From positions 1 to 26,103 of the forward strand of contig DEBN01000169.1 in NCBI GenBank assembly GCA_002348825.1: a stretch of DNA of 26,103 nt, given 5' to 3'. A model generated the notes under the pieces. The model was not told the origin of the DNA and ran no database searches. It saw nothing but the letters and a program-made list of their open reading frames with translations. Of the stretch, positions 8,398 to 16,432 are shown piece by piece. The position numbers and the translations under genes are program-made. The DNA is from Gammaproteobacteria bacterium UBA2955 (lineage in GTDB: Bacteria > Pseudomonadota > Gammaproteobacteria > Pseudomonadales > Azotimanducaceae). The stretch's first letter is position 1. The number at the start of each line of letters is the position of its first letter.

Positions 8398-9486
8398 ATG
8401 AAACTGTTTGACATTATTAATCAGTGGGCGAATCGTTACTTTTCTCAACCCGACGCCATTTACTTAGTTGCAATGCTGCTGATTGGCGCTGCGCTGCTCA
8501 TGGCTTTCGGCGGCGCGCTGGCACCGGTACTCACTGGACTCGTGATCGCTTTTTTGCTGCAAGGCGTTGTGACCGAATTAGAGCAACGGCGAGTGCCTCG
8601 AACGTTAGCTGTATACGCGGCCTTTCTGCTGTTTTTGGGGTCGGTATTGGCGCTGGTTTTGCTCGTGGTGCCACTGTTATGGCAGCAGCTCCAGAGTTTT
8701 TTGCAGGTGCTGCCGAGCGTTGCGCAACGTCTACAGGAAGGCGTTAGCAACTTAGCCCAGCGTTTTCCTGAATACGTAACTCAGGAGCAAATCTCGGCGC
8801 TTTTGGAGCAGGGCGGCCGCGAGGTGGCTAACGTGGGCGGCGCAGTCATAGAGACGGCCTTTAGTCAGGTGTTCTCTTTGCTCGGATTGGTGTTGTATGT
8901 GGTATTCGTGCCGATCACAGTTTTCTTCTTCTTAAAAGACAAAGAACGACTGGTAAGCGCGGTGCGCGAGATGCTGCCCACAGAGCGGCCGATGATCAAT
9001 ACCGTGACAGCCGAAATGAATACCCAGCTCGGTAATTACGTGCGTGGCAAGGCGTTAGAAATTTTGATTGTCGGCTTTGTTACGTTTGCAGCGTTTCTGA
9101 TTCTAGGTCTCAATTACGCTGCGCTGCTCAGCGTGATCGTTGGTTTTTCTGTGCTTATACCCTTTGTTGGTGCGGCCGTTGTCACCTTGCCGGTTTTTGC
9201 GGTGGCGGTGTTACAGTTCGGCTGGTCCACGGATTTGACGCTCGTGATGGCCGTTTATGCGATTTTGCAGTTCTTGGACGGCAATGTGCTGGTGCCCCTT
9301 TTGTTTTCCGAAGCTAATGACCTGCACCCGCTTGCGATTATCATTGCCATACTTGCGTTTGGATCGCTGTGGGGAATTTGGGGTGTTTTCTTCGCGATAC
9401 CCTTAGCGACGCTTATAAAAGCCATTTTTAATGCCTGGCCACGGTCGTTGGTTGCGGCAACAGCTCAGCAGTTAAACGAGAAATAA
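8398..9486 (+). CDS. perM: AI-2E/PerM-family inner-membrane transporter
   Basis: Polytopic inner-membrane protein of 362 residues in the AI-2 exporter-like (PerM, UPF0118) family. Hydrophobic segments are visible near 19-37, 41-57 and 69-93. A soluble amphipathic stretch (about 97-150) follows, then segments near 155-175 and several more from about 215 to the C-terminus, with VLIPFVGAAVVTLP in the conserved late core. The frame is open earlier, but the ATG at 8398 starts the protein at MKLFDIINQW, 10 bases after the TusA-family stop, with GAGCGACAGAG as a loose ribosome site. Its transported substrate is unknown. Lying next to bepA agrees with the enterobacterial order. The metalloprotease gene starts 2 bases after its stop. 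Confidence 0.92.
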   Translation: MKLFDIINQWANRYFSQPDAIYLVAMLLIGAALLMAFGGALAPVLTGLVIAFLLQGVVTELEQRRVPRTLAVYAAFLLFLGSVLALVLLVVPLLWQQLQSFLQVLPSVAQRLQEGVSNLAQRFPEYVTQEQISALLEQGGREVANVGGAVIETAFSQVFSLLGLVLYVVFVPITVFFFLKDKERLVSAVREMLPTERPMINTVTAEMNTQLGNYVRGKALEILIVGFVTFAAFLILGLNYAALLSVIVGFSVLIPFVGAAVVTLPVFAVAVLQFGWSTDLTLVMAVYAILQFLDGNVLVPLLFSEANDLHPLAIIIAILAFGSLWGIWGVFFAIPLATLIKAIFNAWPRSLVAATAQQLNEK

Positions 9487-9488
9487 GA

Positions 9489-12005
9489 GTGATAGGACAA
9501 AAAATAACAACGTTTTTTGCAATATTCGTAGCGCTATCTTTAGCGGCGTGTGGTGATGACAAAACCGCGCCGACGAGTCAGAAAAGCATCGCCGACATCG
9601 CCGCCGCCAGCGAACGTTTCGACGGATTCTTCACCATTCTGCGCAAACGATCGGATGGTGGCCTGCATATGCTGATTCGCGAAGACCAGTTGAATAAGGA
9701 ATTTATTCATACTGTGGTTGCTCAGGACGGCGTCGTGCAGGGCGGGCATTTTCGCGGGCAATATCGCGATAATAAGGTGTTGGTGTTGCGCCGGCATTTT
9801 GATCGGGTGGAGTTTGTGGAAAATAACACCAGCTTTTATTTTGACCCCGACAGTCCTTTGAGTCGCTCGGGACAAGCGAATATTCCTCCGGCGGTGCTGG
9901 CGGTGGAGAAAATTGTCGCCGAGGATAAGGAAAAGGGCGAACTGCTTATCGCGCTGGGTCCAGTGTTGCTGAAAGAAAAGCTCGCGCAGATCAAGCCGTC
10001 GGCGAACCCAAAGGTTAAACCGGGAGAGCGCTTTTCTCTAGGCAAGCTCAGTGACGCGCGATCAAAAATAGTCGCGGTAAACAACTACCCCGAAAATACC
10101 TCGTTACTTACAGAGATGGTTTACGAAAATCCAGCTCCGGTGGTGCTCGGCGATGAGGATGTGACGGACAGCCGCGCCATCAGCGTACGCGTACAACACA
10201 CCTTAGTGGCAATGCCCGACAACGAATTTGAGCCGCGTGCGGCCGATTATCGGGTCGGCTATTTCACCGACCGCCGTACCGATCTCACAAGTCGCGAGGT
10301 CGCCCCCTACCGCGACATGATCAATCGTTGGCATCTGGTGAAGAAGGATCCAGAGGCGGCAATTTCCGATCCGGTGGAGCCGATTACCTGGTGGATCGAA
10401 AATACCACGCCCTACGAATACCGAGACATGATTAAAGCGGCGGCATTGTCGTGGAACGTGGCATTCGAGGCTGCTGGGTTTTCTAATGCGGTGGTGGTGA
10501 AGCAACAACCGGATGACGCGGATTGGGATGCCGGTGATATTCGTTACAACGTGCTGCGATGGACAGCATCGCCGAATCCTCCGTTTGGCGGTTACGGCCC
10601 GTCTTTTACGAACCCGCGCACTGGGCAGATCATTGGCGCTGACATTATGTTGGAGTTCAGTTTTTTAACCAATCGTTTGCGCATTAAAGACGTCTTACAG
10701 CCCAGTGGGTTGGCACCTCACAGATCGGGTCGCTTGTGTGACCTAGGCGCACATATGCAAATGGATCAGCTGTTTGCCGCCCAAGCGCTGACGGCCAACG
10801 GTGTTGGTAGCGGGCTGCGCGAGCAATTGATCGAGGACAGTATGTACATGCTGATCTTGCACGAAATAGGCCATACCCTAGGTTTGACACATAACATGCG
10901 GGCGAGCCAGCTGCAGCCCAATGTATTCGATGAGTCGGCGGTTGCGGCGACCGGGCTGTCTGGTTCGGTAATGGATTACGAGGCGGTGAATGTAGCGCCA
11001 CCCGGTCAGCCACAAACGCCTTTTTATCAAAATCGGCCGGGCCTCTACGACCTCTGGGCTATCGAATATGGGTACGCACCGAGTCTCGCGGATGATTCGG
11101 CAGAGCAGCAACGCTTAGAGACGTTGTTGGCAAGATCCACAGAACCAGAGTTGGCCTACGGAAATGATGCCGACGACATGCGTCGTCCAGGTCGCGGTAT
11201 CGACCCGCATATCAATATCTACGATCACAGTGGTGACGCTGTGGGGTATGCCGAGCAGCGCCTGCAGCTCGTGCGCACGATGCGCTCCGACCTGCTGAAA
11301 AACCACCGTGGCGAAACCTATCAAGCGCTATATAACAGCCACGTGTTGCTGATGAATCAACTGTCGCGGTCAGGGGGCGTGGTGTCACGTTATGTGGGTG
11401 GTGTGCACATCAACCGCGCCCCGCCGGGGACGTCCGAAGTGCCGCCTTATCGGGCCGTGGACGCTGGGCAACAGCGGCGTGCTATGAAGGTTTTGGCCAC
11501 CTACATTTTCGCGCCTGACGCCTTGGCGGGCTCGGAACGGGTGTTCCAGCACCTTCAGCAGCAGCGTCGCGGCTTCGACTTTTACGAAGAACCGGAAGAC
11601 CCGAAGCTGCATGAAATGATGCTTTCGGTGCAGAAACGTATCCTTGACCATCTGCTGCACCCGCGAACCTTGCAGCGTATCAGCGACTCGCGGCTCTATG
11701 GCAATGACTATGAGTTAACCCAAATGTTTGACGATCTTACCGGCGCTATCTTCGATGCAGATATGCGCGGCAGTGTTAACAGCATTAGGCAAAATCTCCA
11801 GATCGAGTACTTAGAGCGTCTGGTGTCAATCTGGCGCGGCAATAAGTCGAAAAATATTTCTCATTTGGCGCGCACGGCGGTGTTTGCCCAGCTTGAGAAA
11901 TTAGCCAAACAACTCAGCGCCAAACGCAGAGGCAACGCAGCTACTAAGGCGCACCGACGACATCTGCAGTTCGTTGTGGAACGAGCACTTTCGGTGAACG
12001 TCTAA
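9489..12005 (+). CDS. Large zinc metalloprotease lipoprotein (DUF5117/DUF4953-like)
   Basis: Protein of 838 residues with a lipoprotein signal: a hydrophobic core at 8-20 and lipobox LAAC, so Cys21 would be lipidated. Gly22 at +2 points to the outer membrane. The catalytic motif HEIGHTLGLTH lies at 458-468 (HExxHxxGxxH, metzincin-like), followed by SVMDY at 493-497 as the probable Met-turn. The N-terminal part (FDGFFTILRKRSDGGLHMLI, 44-63) and overall plan fit the zinc-dependent proteases annotated with DUF5117, DUF5118 and DUF4953. The GTG start is 2 bases after the perM stop, with GAGAAATAAGA before it, so translation is probably coupled to perM. The target is unknown; envelope protein or peptide turnover is inferred from location. 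The C-terminus is basic (KRRGNAATKAHRR, 812-824). Confidence 0.88.
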   Translation: MIGQKITTFFAIFVALSLAACGDDKTAPTSQKSIADIAAASERFDGFFTILRKRSDGGLHMLIREDQLNKEFIHTVVAQDGVVQGGHFRGQYRDNKVLVLRRHFDRVEFVENNTSFYFDPDSPLSRSGQANIPPAVLAVEKIVAEDKEKGELLIALGPVLLKEKLAQIKPSANPKVKPGERFSLGKLSDARSKIVAVNNYPENTSLLTEMVYENPAPVVLGDEDVTDSRAISVRVQHTLVAMPDNEFEPRAADYRVGYFTDRRTDLTSREVAPYRDMINRWHLVKKDPEAAISDPVEPITWWIENTTPYEYRDMIKAAALSWNVAFEAAGFSNAVVVKQQPDDADWDAGDIRYNVLRWTASPNPPFGGYGPSFTNPRTGQIIGADIMLEFSFLTNRLRIKDVLQPSGLAPHRSGRLCDLGAHMQMDQLFAAQALTANGVGSGLREQLIEDSMYMLILHEIGHTLGLTHNMRASQLQPNVFDESAVAATGLSGSVMDYEAVNVAPPGQPQTPFYQNRPGLYDLWAIEYGYAPSLADDSAEQQRLETLLARSTEPELAYGNDADDMRRPGRGIDPHINIYDHSGDAVGYAEQRLQLVRTMRSDLLKNHRGETYQALYNSHVLLMNQLSRSGGVVSRYVGGVHINRAPPGTSEVPPYRAVDAGQQRRAMKVLATYIFAPDALAGSERVFQHLQQQRRGFDFYEEPEDPKLHEMMLSVQKRILDHLLHPRTLQRISDSRLYGNDYELTQMFDDLTGAIFDADMRGSVNSIRQNLQIEYLERLVSIWRGNKSKNISHLARTAVFAQLEKLAKQLSAKRRGNAATKAHRRHLQFVVERALSVNV

Positions 12006-12098
12006 CTGCATTGTTTTGCGTGGGGGTATGATCAGGCTTGTGGGTATTGAATAGCGTGCGTACCATTTCGCGATCCCCGTACAACTAAGGCGTTTGGC

Positions 12099-12977
12099 AT
12101 GTTGACAGGCAGCATTGTGGCGCTCGTAACGCCTATGCAACTCGATGGTTCCCTCGATTGGGGCGCTTTAGATCGGCTTATCGAGTGGCACATAGAAAGC
12201 GGTACTCACGCCATCGTGCCGATGGGCACCACCGGTGAGAGTGCGACGCTGACTACCGAGGAACATTTACAGGTCATCAAGCGGACCATAGATGTGGTTG
12301 CCGGGCGTATTCCAGTCATAGCCGGCACAGGCAGTAATGCGACCGACGAGGCGCTGCACCAAACTCAGGAAGCACAGCGTCTTGGAGCCGATGCGTGTTT
12401 GGTGGTTACGCCGTATTACAATAGGCCGACTCAGGAGGGCTTGTACCAGCACTATAAGGCGATAGCCGCAGCCACAAGCTTGCCGATCGTGCTTTACAAC
12501 GTGCCTCCTCGAACCGGATGCGATATGGGAGCGGAGACGGTGGCGCGGCTTGCTGAAATCGACGGCATCATAGGCGTTAAAGAGGCTTGTGGAGATATAC
12601 ACAGGGTGGCGGCAATCAAGGATAGGGTGGCAGAGGATTTCTTTGTGCTTTCTGGCGAAGACGCACAGACCCTACAAATGTTAGAGCTGGGTGCGGTTGG
12701 CACGATCTCTGTGACGGCGAACGTGCTGCCGAGCCTCATGGCCGAATTCTGTAATAGTTTTTTGACCGGCGATACCGCACGGGCGATTCAAGTGGACGAG
12801 TGGCTGCAGCCGGTGCATGAAATTTTGTTTGTTGAGTCTTCACCGACGCCGACTAAATGGGCATTGAGCGATCTTGGTCGCACCCAAGCGGGGATCCGTC
12901 TACCACTGATACCGTTGAGCATCGAATATCATCAAGCTGTACGAGAACGCATTGCGGCGGCAGGAGCATACGCATGA
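12099..12977 (+). CDS. dapA: 4-hydroxy-tetrahydrodipicolinate synthase
   Basis: DapA condenses pyruvate with aspartate semialdehyde, the first committed step to lysine and meso-diaminopimelate. The 292-residue protein has the same numbering as E. coli DapA: Thr44 and Thr45 in GTTGES, Tyr107 in TPYYNRP, Tyr133 in YNVPPRTG, Arg138 and the Schiff-base Lys161 in GVKEACGD. AAGG lies 8 bases before the ATG. The final codons overlap the bamC start (ATGA), so the two are translationally coupled, as expected from the conserved dapA-bamC order. A 93-base gap separates it from the metalloprotease gene and probably holds its promoter. Confidence 0.97.
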   Translation: MLTGSIVALVTPMQLDGSLDWGALDRLIEWHIESGTHAIVPMGTTGESATLTTEEHLQVIKRTIDVVAGRIPVIAGTGSNATDEALHQTQEAQRLGADACLVVTPYYNRPTQEGLYQHYKAIAAATSLPIVLYNVPPRTGCDMGAETVARLAEIDGIIGVKEACGDIHRVAAIKDRVAEDFFVLSGEDAQTLQMLELGAVGTISVTANVLPSLMAEFCNSFLTGDTARAIQVDEWLQPVHEILFVESSPTPTKWALSDLGRTQAGIRLPLIPLSIEYHQAVRERIAAAGAYA

Positions 12978-14122
12978 TCTGGAATTGTTTTGCGATCGCT
13001 GGCACAGCGGTGAAAGTATTATTTATCGCCATGCTGGTTTCAGGTTGTGGATGGTTTGGCGACAAGGACTCGAATGAACGCGATCCAAACGACTATTTGC
13101 AAGCGCAGCCTGAGGCCGATCTGCAGGTGCCGGCAGATTTGCCGTCGAAGCCAGGGTTAGATCCGTTTCCGGTACCGCAGATTGCACAACAGGTGAACCC
13201 GTCTTTTTATCCCAAAAGACCACCGTTGCCCGACGCTATGTACGCCAACGATAACCGCAATGAGGTGCGTATTCAGCGTTTAGGCGAGCGTGCCTGGTTG
13301 GCGATTCCGGAGCCGCCCACGACGGCGTGGCCGAAAATTAAGCAGTTCTTCGCGGATAATGGTGTGGCGTTTGATTATGAGGATCCCCAGGAAGGCAGGC
13401 TCAATACGATCTGGCTTGCACTGGAGGCGTCAACTTATCGGGACATCGTGCGCACGGCGCTGGTGGAGGCGAAGCAGGACGAAGGACTGAATCAGGGCAG
13501 AGATCGGCTTTTGATTCGGGTGGAACAAGGTTTACAGCCGACAGCCACAGAAGTGCATTTGCGTCATGATAACGATCTGCAGGGTCTGCAGACTGCTGGG
13601 AACGTGGCCAGTCTGTCTGAGATCACTTCAGATTTGGGCGGCGCCGAAAATAAACTGCTGTCGGAAATTGGGGCCTATATCGCCGCTCGGGTTGCCGAGA
13701 GCACAGTATCTCGGGTGGCGCAGAAAATAGGCAGCGGAGCGAAAGCGGAACTGGCGCGCAATACTCAGGGCCAACCCGTGTTACGACTGTTTTTGGACAG
13801 AAGTCGGGCCTGGGCTACGTTGGGTCAATCATTGCGCAACGCCGAAGTCGTTGAGGTCGACGTTTTAGCGCAGAGTTCAGAAACCGGTACTATGGAAGTG
13901 CTGTTGCCCCAAAGCCTGTTCGGCGATGATAAATCAAAGGGGTTGCTGTGTCGGCTGACCTTCTCTTGCAGTCGGGTCGGTGCCCTGAGCGTAACACTGC
14001 GAATGTCTGCGAATATCGAATCGAATGTTTATGACGTCTTGGTCTTTGATGGCGAGCAGCCGCTGGCGGACAATGATCTGGCGCAACAGATTTTGGTTCT
14101 GATTCGAGAATATGCGGCCTAA
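12974..14122 (+). CDS. bamC: Outer-membrane assembly lipoprotein BamC
   Basis: BamC is an accessory lipoprotein of the BAM complex that inserts beta-barrel proteins into the outer membrane. The 382-residue protein has a signal ending in lipobox VSGC (Cys25) and an unstructured Pro-rich N-terminal arm (about 26-95, including NDYLQAQPEADLQVPADLP at 39-57). Helix-grip domains follow, starting at VRIQRLGERAWLAIPEPP (98-115). I start at the ATG at 12974, which overlaps the dapA stop and has AGGAG 8 bases upstream; the open frame before it is dapA read out of frame. A GTG at 13010 would give a very short signal, MKVLFIAMLVSGC, with no ribosome site. It is a little longer than E. coli BamC (344). 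The stop overlaps the next start (TAATG). Confidence 0.93.
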   Translation: MIWNCFAIAGTAVKVLFIAMLVSGCGWFGDKDSNERDPNDYLQAQPEADLQVPADLPSKPGLDPFPVPQIAQQVNPSFYPKRPPLPDAMYANDNRNEVRIQRLGERAWLAIPEPPTTAWPKIKQFFADNGVAFDYEDPQEGRLNTIWLALEASTYRDIVRTALVEAKQDEGLNQGRDRLLIRVEQGLQPTATEVHLRHDNDLQGLQTAGNVASLSEITSDLGGAENKLLSEIGAYIAARVAESTVSRVAQKIGSGAKAELARNTQGQPVLRLFLDRSRAWATLGQSLRNAEVVEVDVLAQSSETGTMEVLLPQSLFGDDKSKGLLCRLTFSCSRVGALSVTLRMSANIESNVYDVLVFDGEQPLADNDLAQQILVLIREYAA

Positions 14123-14907
14123 TGGGATTCGCCTCATTAGGTAGCGGCAGTCGTGGCAACGGCACCCTTGTTGCACTGGGTGATGCACTGTTCTTAATCG
14201 ATTGCGGTTTCAATTTAAAACAAGCTGAACGACGCCTGGCAAATCGGCAAGTCAGCGCGGGTGACATTACTGCAATTCTGGTGAGTCATGAACACAGTGA
14301 TCACATAGCCGGCGTTGCAGCGCTCGCTCACCGTTACGCGCTGCCCGTATATGCCTCTCATGGAACGTTAAGCCGAGCACCCAAGGAGTTTAATTGCCAG
14401 CCCTTTGATGGGGATGTGCCGTTTGAGTTAGCTGGAGTCACTATCGATCCGGTTTGCGTACCTCATGACGCCCGCGAACCCACCCAGTTTACCCTTAGCC
14501 ATGGCGACGAGAAGATTGGGGTGTTGTCGGATTTAGGCACGGCGACCCGGCATGTGTTGAACAAGTTTAGCGATTGCTCATATCTACTGCTGGAAGCGAA
14601 TCATGACCACGGCATGCTGATGCAGGGCAAATACCCTGCCTCATTGAAACGCCGCGTGGCTGCAAATTTCGGTCATTTGTCGAATGAGCAAGCCGCAGAA
14701 TTGCTAGCGCATTTGGCGCACCCCCAATTACACGTCATGATCGGGCACATTAGCGAACAAAATAATTCGTCGCGCCGCGTCTCGGCTGCTTTCGATGGAT
14801 TACGCGGACAGTTGGCGAGTCTGGGACTAGCGAGTCAATCAGATGGTTTTGATTGGATTGGGCCGCGCCCGATTACGCGACAGATCTCTTTCGACAAGGT
14901 GATGTAA
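14122..14907 (+). CDS. MBL-fold metallo-hydrolase (YycJ/WalJ-like)
   Basis: Metallo-beta-lactamase-fold hydrolase of 261 residues. Metal ligands are visible in SHEHSDH (55-61: His56, His58, Asp60, His61), VPHDAREP (His115), VLSDLG (Asp137) and GHIS (His209), with GHLSN at 184-188, the pattern of the YycJ/WalJ and RNase Z-like group. The ATG shares its A with the bamC TAA, and the same gene order follows dapA-bamC in Pseudomonas, where purC comes next. Here purC is absent and cnoX follows after 44 bases. Members of the group are proposed phosphodiesterases or nucleases, but the physiological substrate is not known. Confidence 0.9.
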   Translation: MGFASLGSGSRGNGTLVALGDALFLIDCGFNLKQAERRLANRQVSAGDITAILVSHEHSDHIAGVAALAHRYALPVYASHGTLSRAPKEFNCQPFDGDVPFELAGVTIDPVCVPHDAREPTQFTLSHGDEKIGVLSDLGTATRHVLNKFSDCSYLLLEANHDHGMLMQGKYPASLKRRVAANFGHLSNEQAAELLAHLAHPQLHVMIGHISEQNNSSRRVSAAFDGLRGQLASLGLASQSDGFDWIGPRPITRQISFDKVM

Positions 14908-14951
14908 AATTCGTCGCGCTTTGCGAATCAAATAGGACTTAAAACAAAACG

Positions 14952-15803
14952 ATGCAAAATTCCTCCTCTATAGACGTATCCGTTGAGTCATTTCAATCCG
15001 AAGTTGTAGACCGATCTCAATCATTGCCGGTAGTCCTGTTGTTTTGGGCTGAGCAGGTACCACCGTCGGTTCAGGCGAAACAGCAACTCGAGGCCATGCT
15101 AGGGCAATATCAGGGCAAATTTGCGCTGGCGCTGTCAGACGTGGCGTTGGATCAAAACCTTGCGCAAACATTACAGGTGCCAGGTCTGCCGTGTATTCGG
15201 GTTGTCCACAAAGGGCAAATCGTTGATCAATTGGATGGACCCGCTGAGGAAGCGCAGTTGCGCGCCATGTTGGATCAGCACACTCAATCGCTGGACGGTG
15301 CTATTGCCGGGGATTTGCAGCAAGCGCTCGAGCTCAGAGATTTTGCTACAGCGGTTGCAATGCTGCAGACCGCTATTGAGGAAGAACCGAATAACCAGGC
15401 CTTACGTGTTGATTTGGCCGACGTGCTGGTGCGCAAGGGTGACCTAGAAGACGCGCGCACGGTTCTTGCCAGCGTCAAAGAAGACACTGCAGATAGAGCG
15501 CGCCCGCAGACTCGACTGGAATTCATGGAAGAAGCAGCGGCTATGCCCGAGCTTGCAGACTTGCAGGTGGCTGTTGCTAAAGAACCTGCGGATCTGGAAT
15601 TAAAATATCAGTTAGCGGTTCTTTATGTTGCCTCCGAAGCCTATGAGGAGGCTTTGCTGGCGGGTTTAGAAATCCTCAAAGCAGATCGTAGTTTTCGGGA
15701 CGATTTAGGCCGCCTCTCTATGATCAGAGTGTTCGACGTGCTCGGAAAGGGTAGCGAGTTAGCTGGCCGATACCGGCGGAAAATGTTCAATTTGATGCAT
15801 TGA
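14952..15803 (+). CDS. cnoX: Thioredoxin-like co-chaperone CnoX (YbbN)
   Basis: Protein of 283 residues: an N-terminal thioredoxin fold (about 8-110) and C-terminal TPR helices (about 118-280). The redox motif is gone: FWAEQVPPS (31-39) has Val36 and Ser39 where a thioredoxin has WCxxC. The cis-proline loop remains (VPGLPCIRV, 77-85). The C-terminal FRDDLGRLSMIRVFDVLG and RYRRKMFNL are typical of CnoX/YbbN. CnoX protects unfolding proteins under oxidative stress and hands them to GroEL or DnaK; loss of the active-site cysteines fits a holdase rather than a reductase. The ribosome site is weak (AGGA about 13 bases upstream). A hairpin with T tracts lies downstream. Confidence 0.9.
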   Translation: MQNSSSIDVSVESFQSEVVDRSQSLPVVLLFWAEQVPPSVQAKQQLEAMLGQYQGKFALALSDVALDQNLAQTLQVPGLPCIRVVHKGQIVDQLDGPAEEAQLRAMLDQHTQSLDGAIAGDLQQALELRDFATAVAMLQTAIEEEPNNQALRVDLADVLVRKGDLEDARTVLASVKEDTADRARPQTRLEFMEEAAAMPELADLQVAVAKEPADLELKYQLAVLYVASEAYEEALLAGLEILKADRSFRDDLGRLSMIRVFDVLGKGSELAGRYRRKMFNLMH

Positions 15804-15925
15804 CCTTGGTCTGAGTCGGATTGAATGCGCAAAAATGTAACCTCTGCCTTTACAGTGCGGCAGCTGTGCGGGTTGTTGAATCCGCAGGATTTGGAGATTT
15901 TTTAACCTTGGTGCGCGTCCCTCTA

Positions 15926-15968
15926 AGGCGCGGCGATTTGCGCGCCTAACGGTTTTAATGTTTTTTTT
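15926..15968 (+). terminator. Probable Rho-independent terminator of cnoX
   Basis: A 7-bp perfect stem AGGCGCG (15926-15932) / CGCGCCT (15941-15947) with an 8-base loop is followed by TTTT at 15953 and eight T at 15961-15968. The T run is not immediately after the stem, so termination may be partial. Confidence 0.6.
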
Positions 15969-16013
15969 GTTTCGCAGTTTACTACTGAAAATTCAGCGGT
16001 TCTAAGCTCTTGG

Positions 16014-16030
16014 GGTTAGTAACCACTAAC
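16014..16030. promoter_or_regulatory. Overlapping inverted repeats, possible operator
   Basis: GGTTAGTAACC (16014-16024) is a perfect odd palindrome, and GTTAGT (16015-16020) pairs with ACTAAC (16025-16030) across a 4-base spacer. It lies about 17 bases before the first DnaA box. The binding protein is unknown. Confidence 0.35.
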
Positions 16031-16046
16031 GCGCCAGCACATTGTT

Positions 16047-16244
16047 TTATACACATAGGCCAACAAATCACAGACGCGCTGACACATGGCGTAGTTTTCT
16101 ATAATTTAGTTTAACCAAAGTTATGTAACTCCATGATTGGTATGTATAAAAACGTAAATATTCGACTTTAAAAAAACGTCTGTATTTGACTGTATCCCCA
16201 GCTTGCACAAACTTCGCATAAGTTATCCTCAAAGTTATCCACAA
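16047..16244. promoter_or_regulatory. DnaA-box cluster in an AT-rich region
   Basis: Two perfect matches to the DnaA consensus TTATNCACA are present: TTATACACA at 16047-16055 and TTATCCACA at 16235-16243. One-mismatch boxes are TTATCCTCA at 16223-16231 and, on the minus strand, TTATACATA at 16141-16149. GTATCCCCA at 16192-16200 has two mismatches. The last two plus-strand boxes sit in a tandem 12-base repeat, AGTTATCCTCAA then AGTTATCCACAA (16221-16244). The AT-rich block between the boxes could unwind. Whether it is an origin, a DnaA-titration site or a DnaA-regulated promoter cannot be decided here. Confidence 0.55.
16079..16105 (+). promoter_or_regulatory. Candidate sigma-70 promoter
   Basis: CTGACA (16079-16084) and a perfect TATAAT (16100-16105) are separated by 15 bases, slightly short. 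The start point would be near 16112, over 300 bases before the next coding gene, so the transcript would have a long leader or be a small RNA. Confidence 0.4.
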
Positions 16245-16432
16245 CGGATGAGCCTGCCGAACTGTCGATTTTAGGTAGATAACGGTAGTGGGTTATTCGG
16301 TAACAAAATACGTCTTGGCGGCCATGGAATCGTTACTTTTTCTCGAGCTCGCGGGCGCGGAGTGCTCGTGATGGCGAGCGGAGAGTGTAGGATTAGCGGG
16401 ACGGCGCGCCCTGGTCAGAGGAGAGTGGAGCG

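Larger units (their letters stand above)
15804..16432. other. Gene-free AT-rich intergenic region, 629 bp
   Basis: No credible gene is present between cnoX and the glutamine-synthetase-like gene. The stretch 16085-16200 is visibly AT-rich compared with the flanking genes, with runs such as TTTAAAAAAACG. It contains, in order, a likely terminator (15926-15968), an inverted repeat (16014-16030), a DnaA-box cluster (16047-16244) and a candidate sigma-70 promoter (16079-16105). The last 60 bases are G-rich leader with a short hairpin GCTCG/CGAGC at 16364-16379. I saw no GATC in the AT-rich part. Confidence 0.7.

Noticed and set aside
13010..13048. GTG start for bamC giving a 13-residue signal
   Set aside because: There is no ribosome site and the signal would be too short; the ATG overlapping the dapA stop has AGGAG.
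14909..14928. Hairpin ATTCG/CGAAT after the MBL gene as a terminator
   Set aside because: The stem is only 5 bp and there is no T tract.
16210..16245. dif-like Xer recombination site
   Set aside because: CTTCGCATAA resembles the XerC arm, but the XerD arm (TTATGTTAAAT) is absent; the match is explained by the adjacent DnaA-type repeat.
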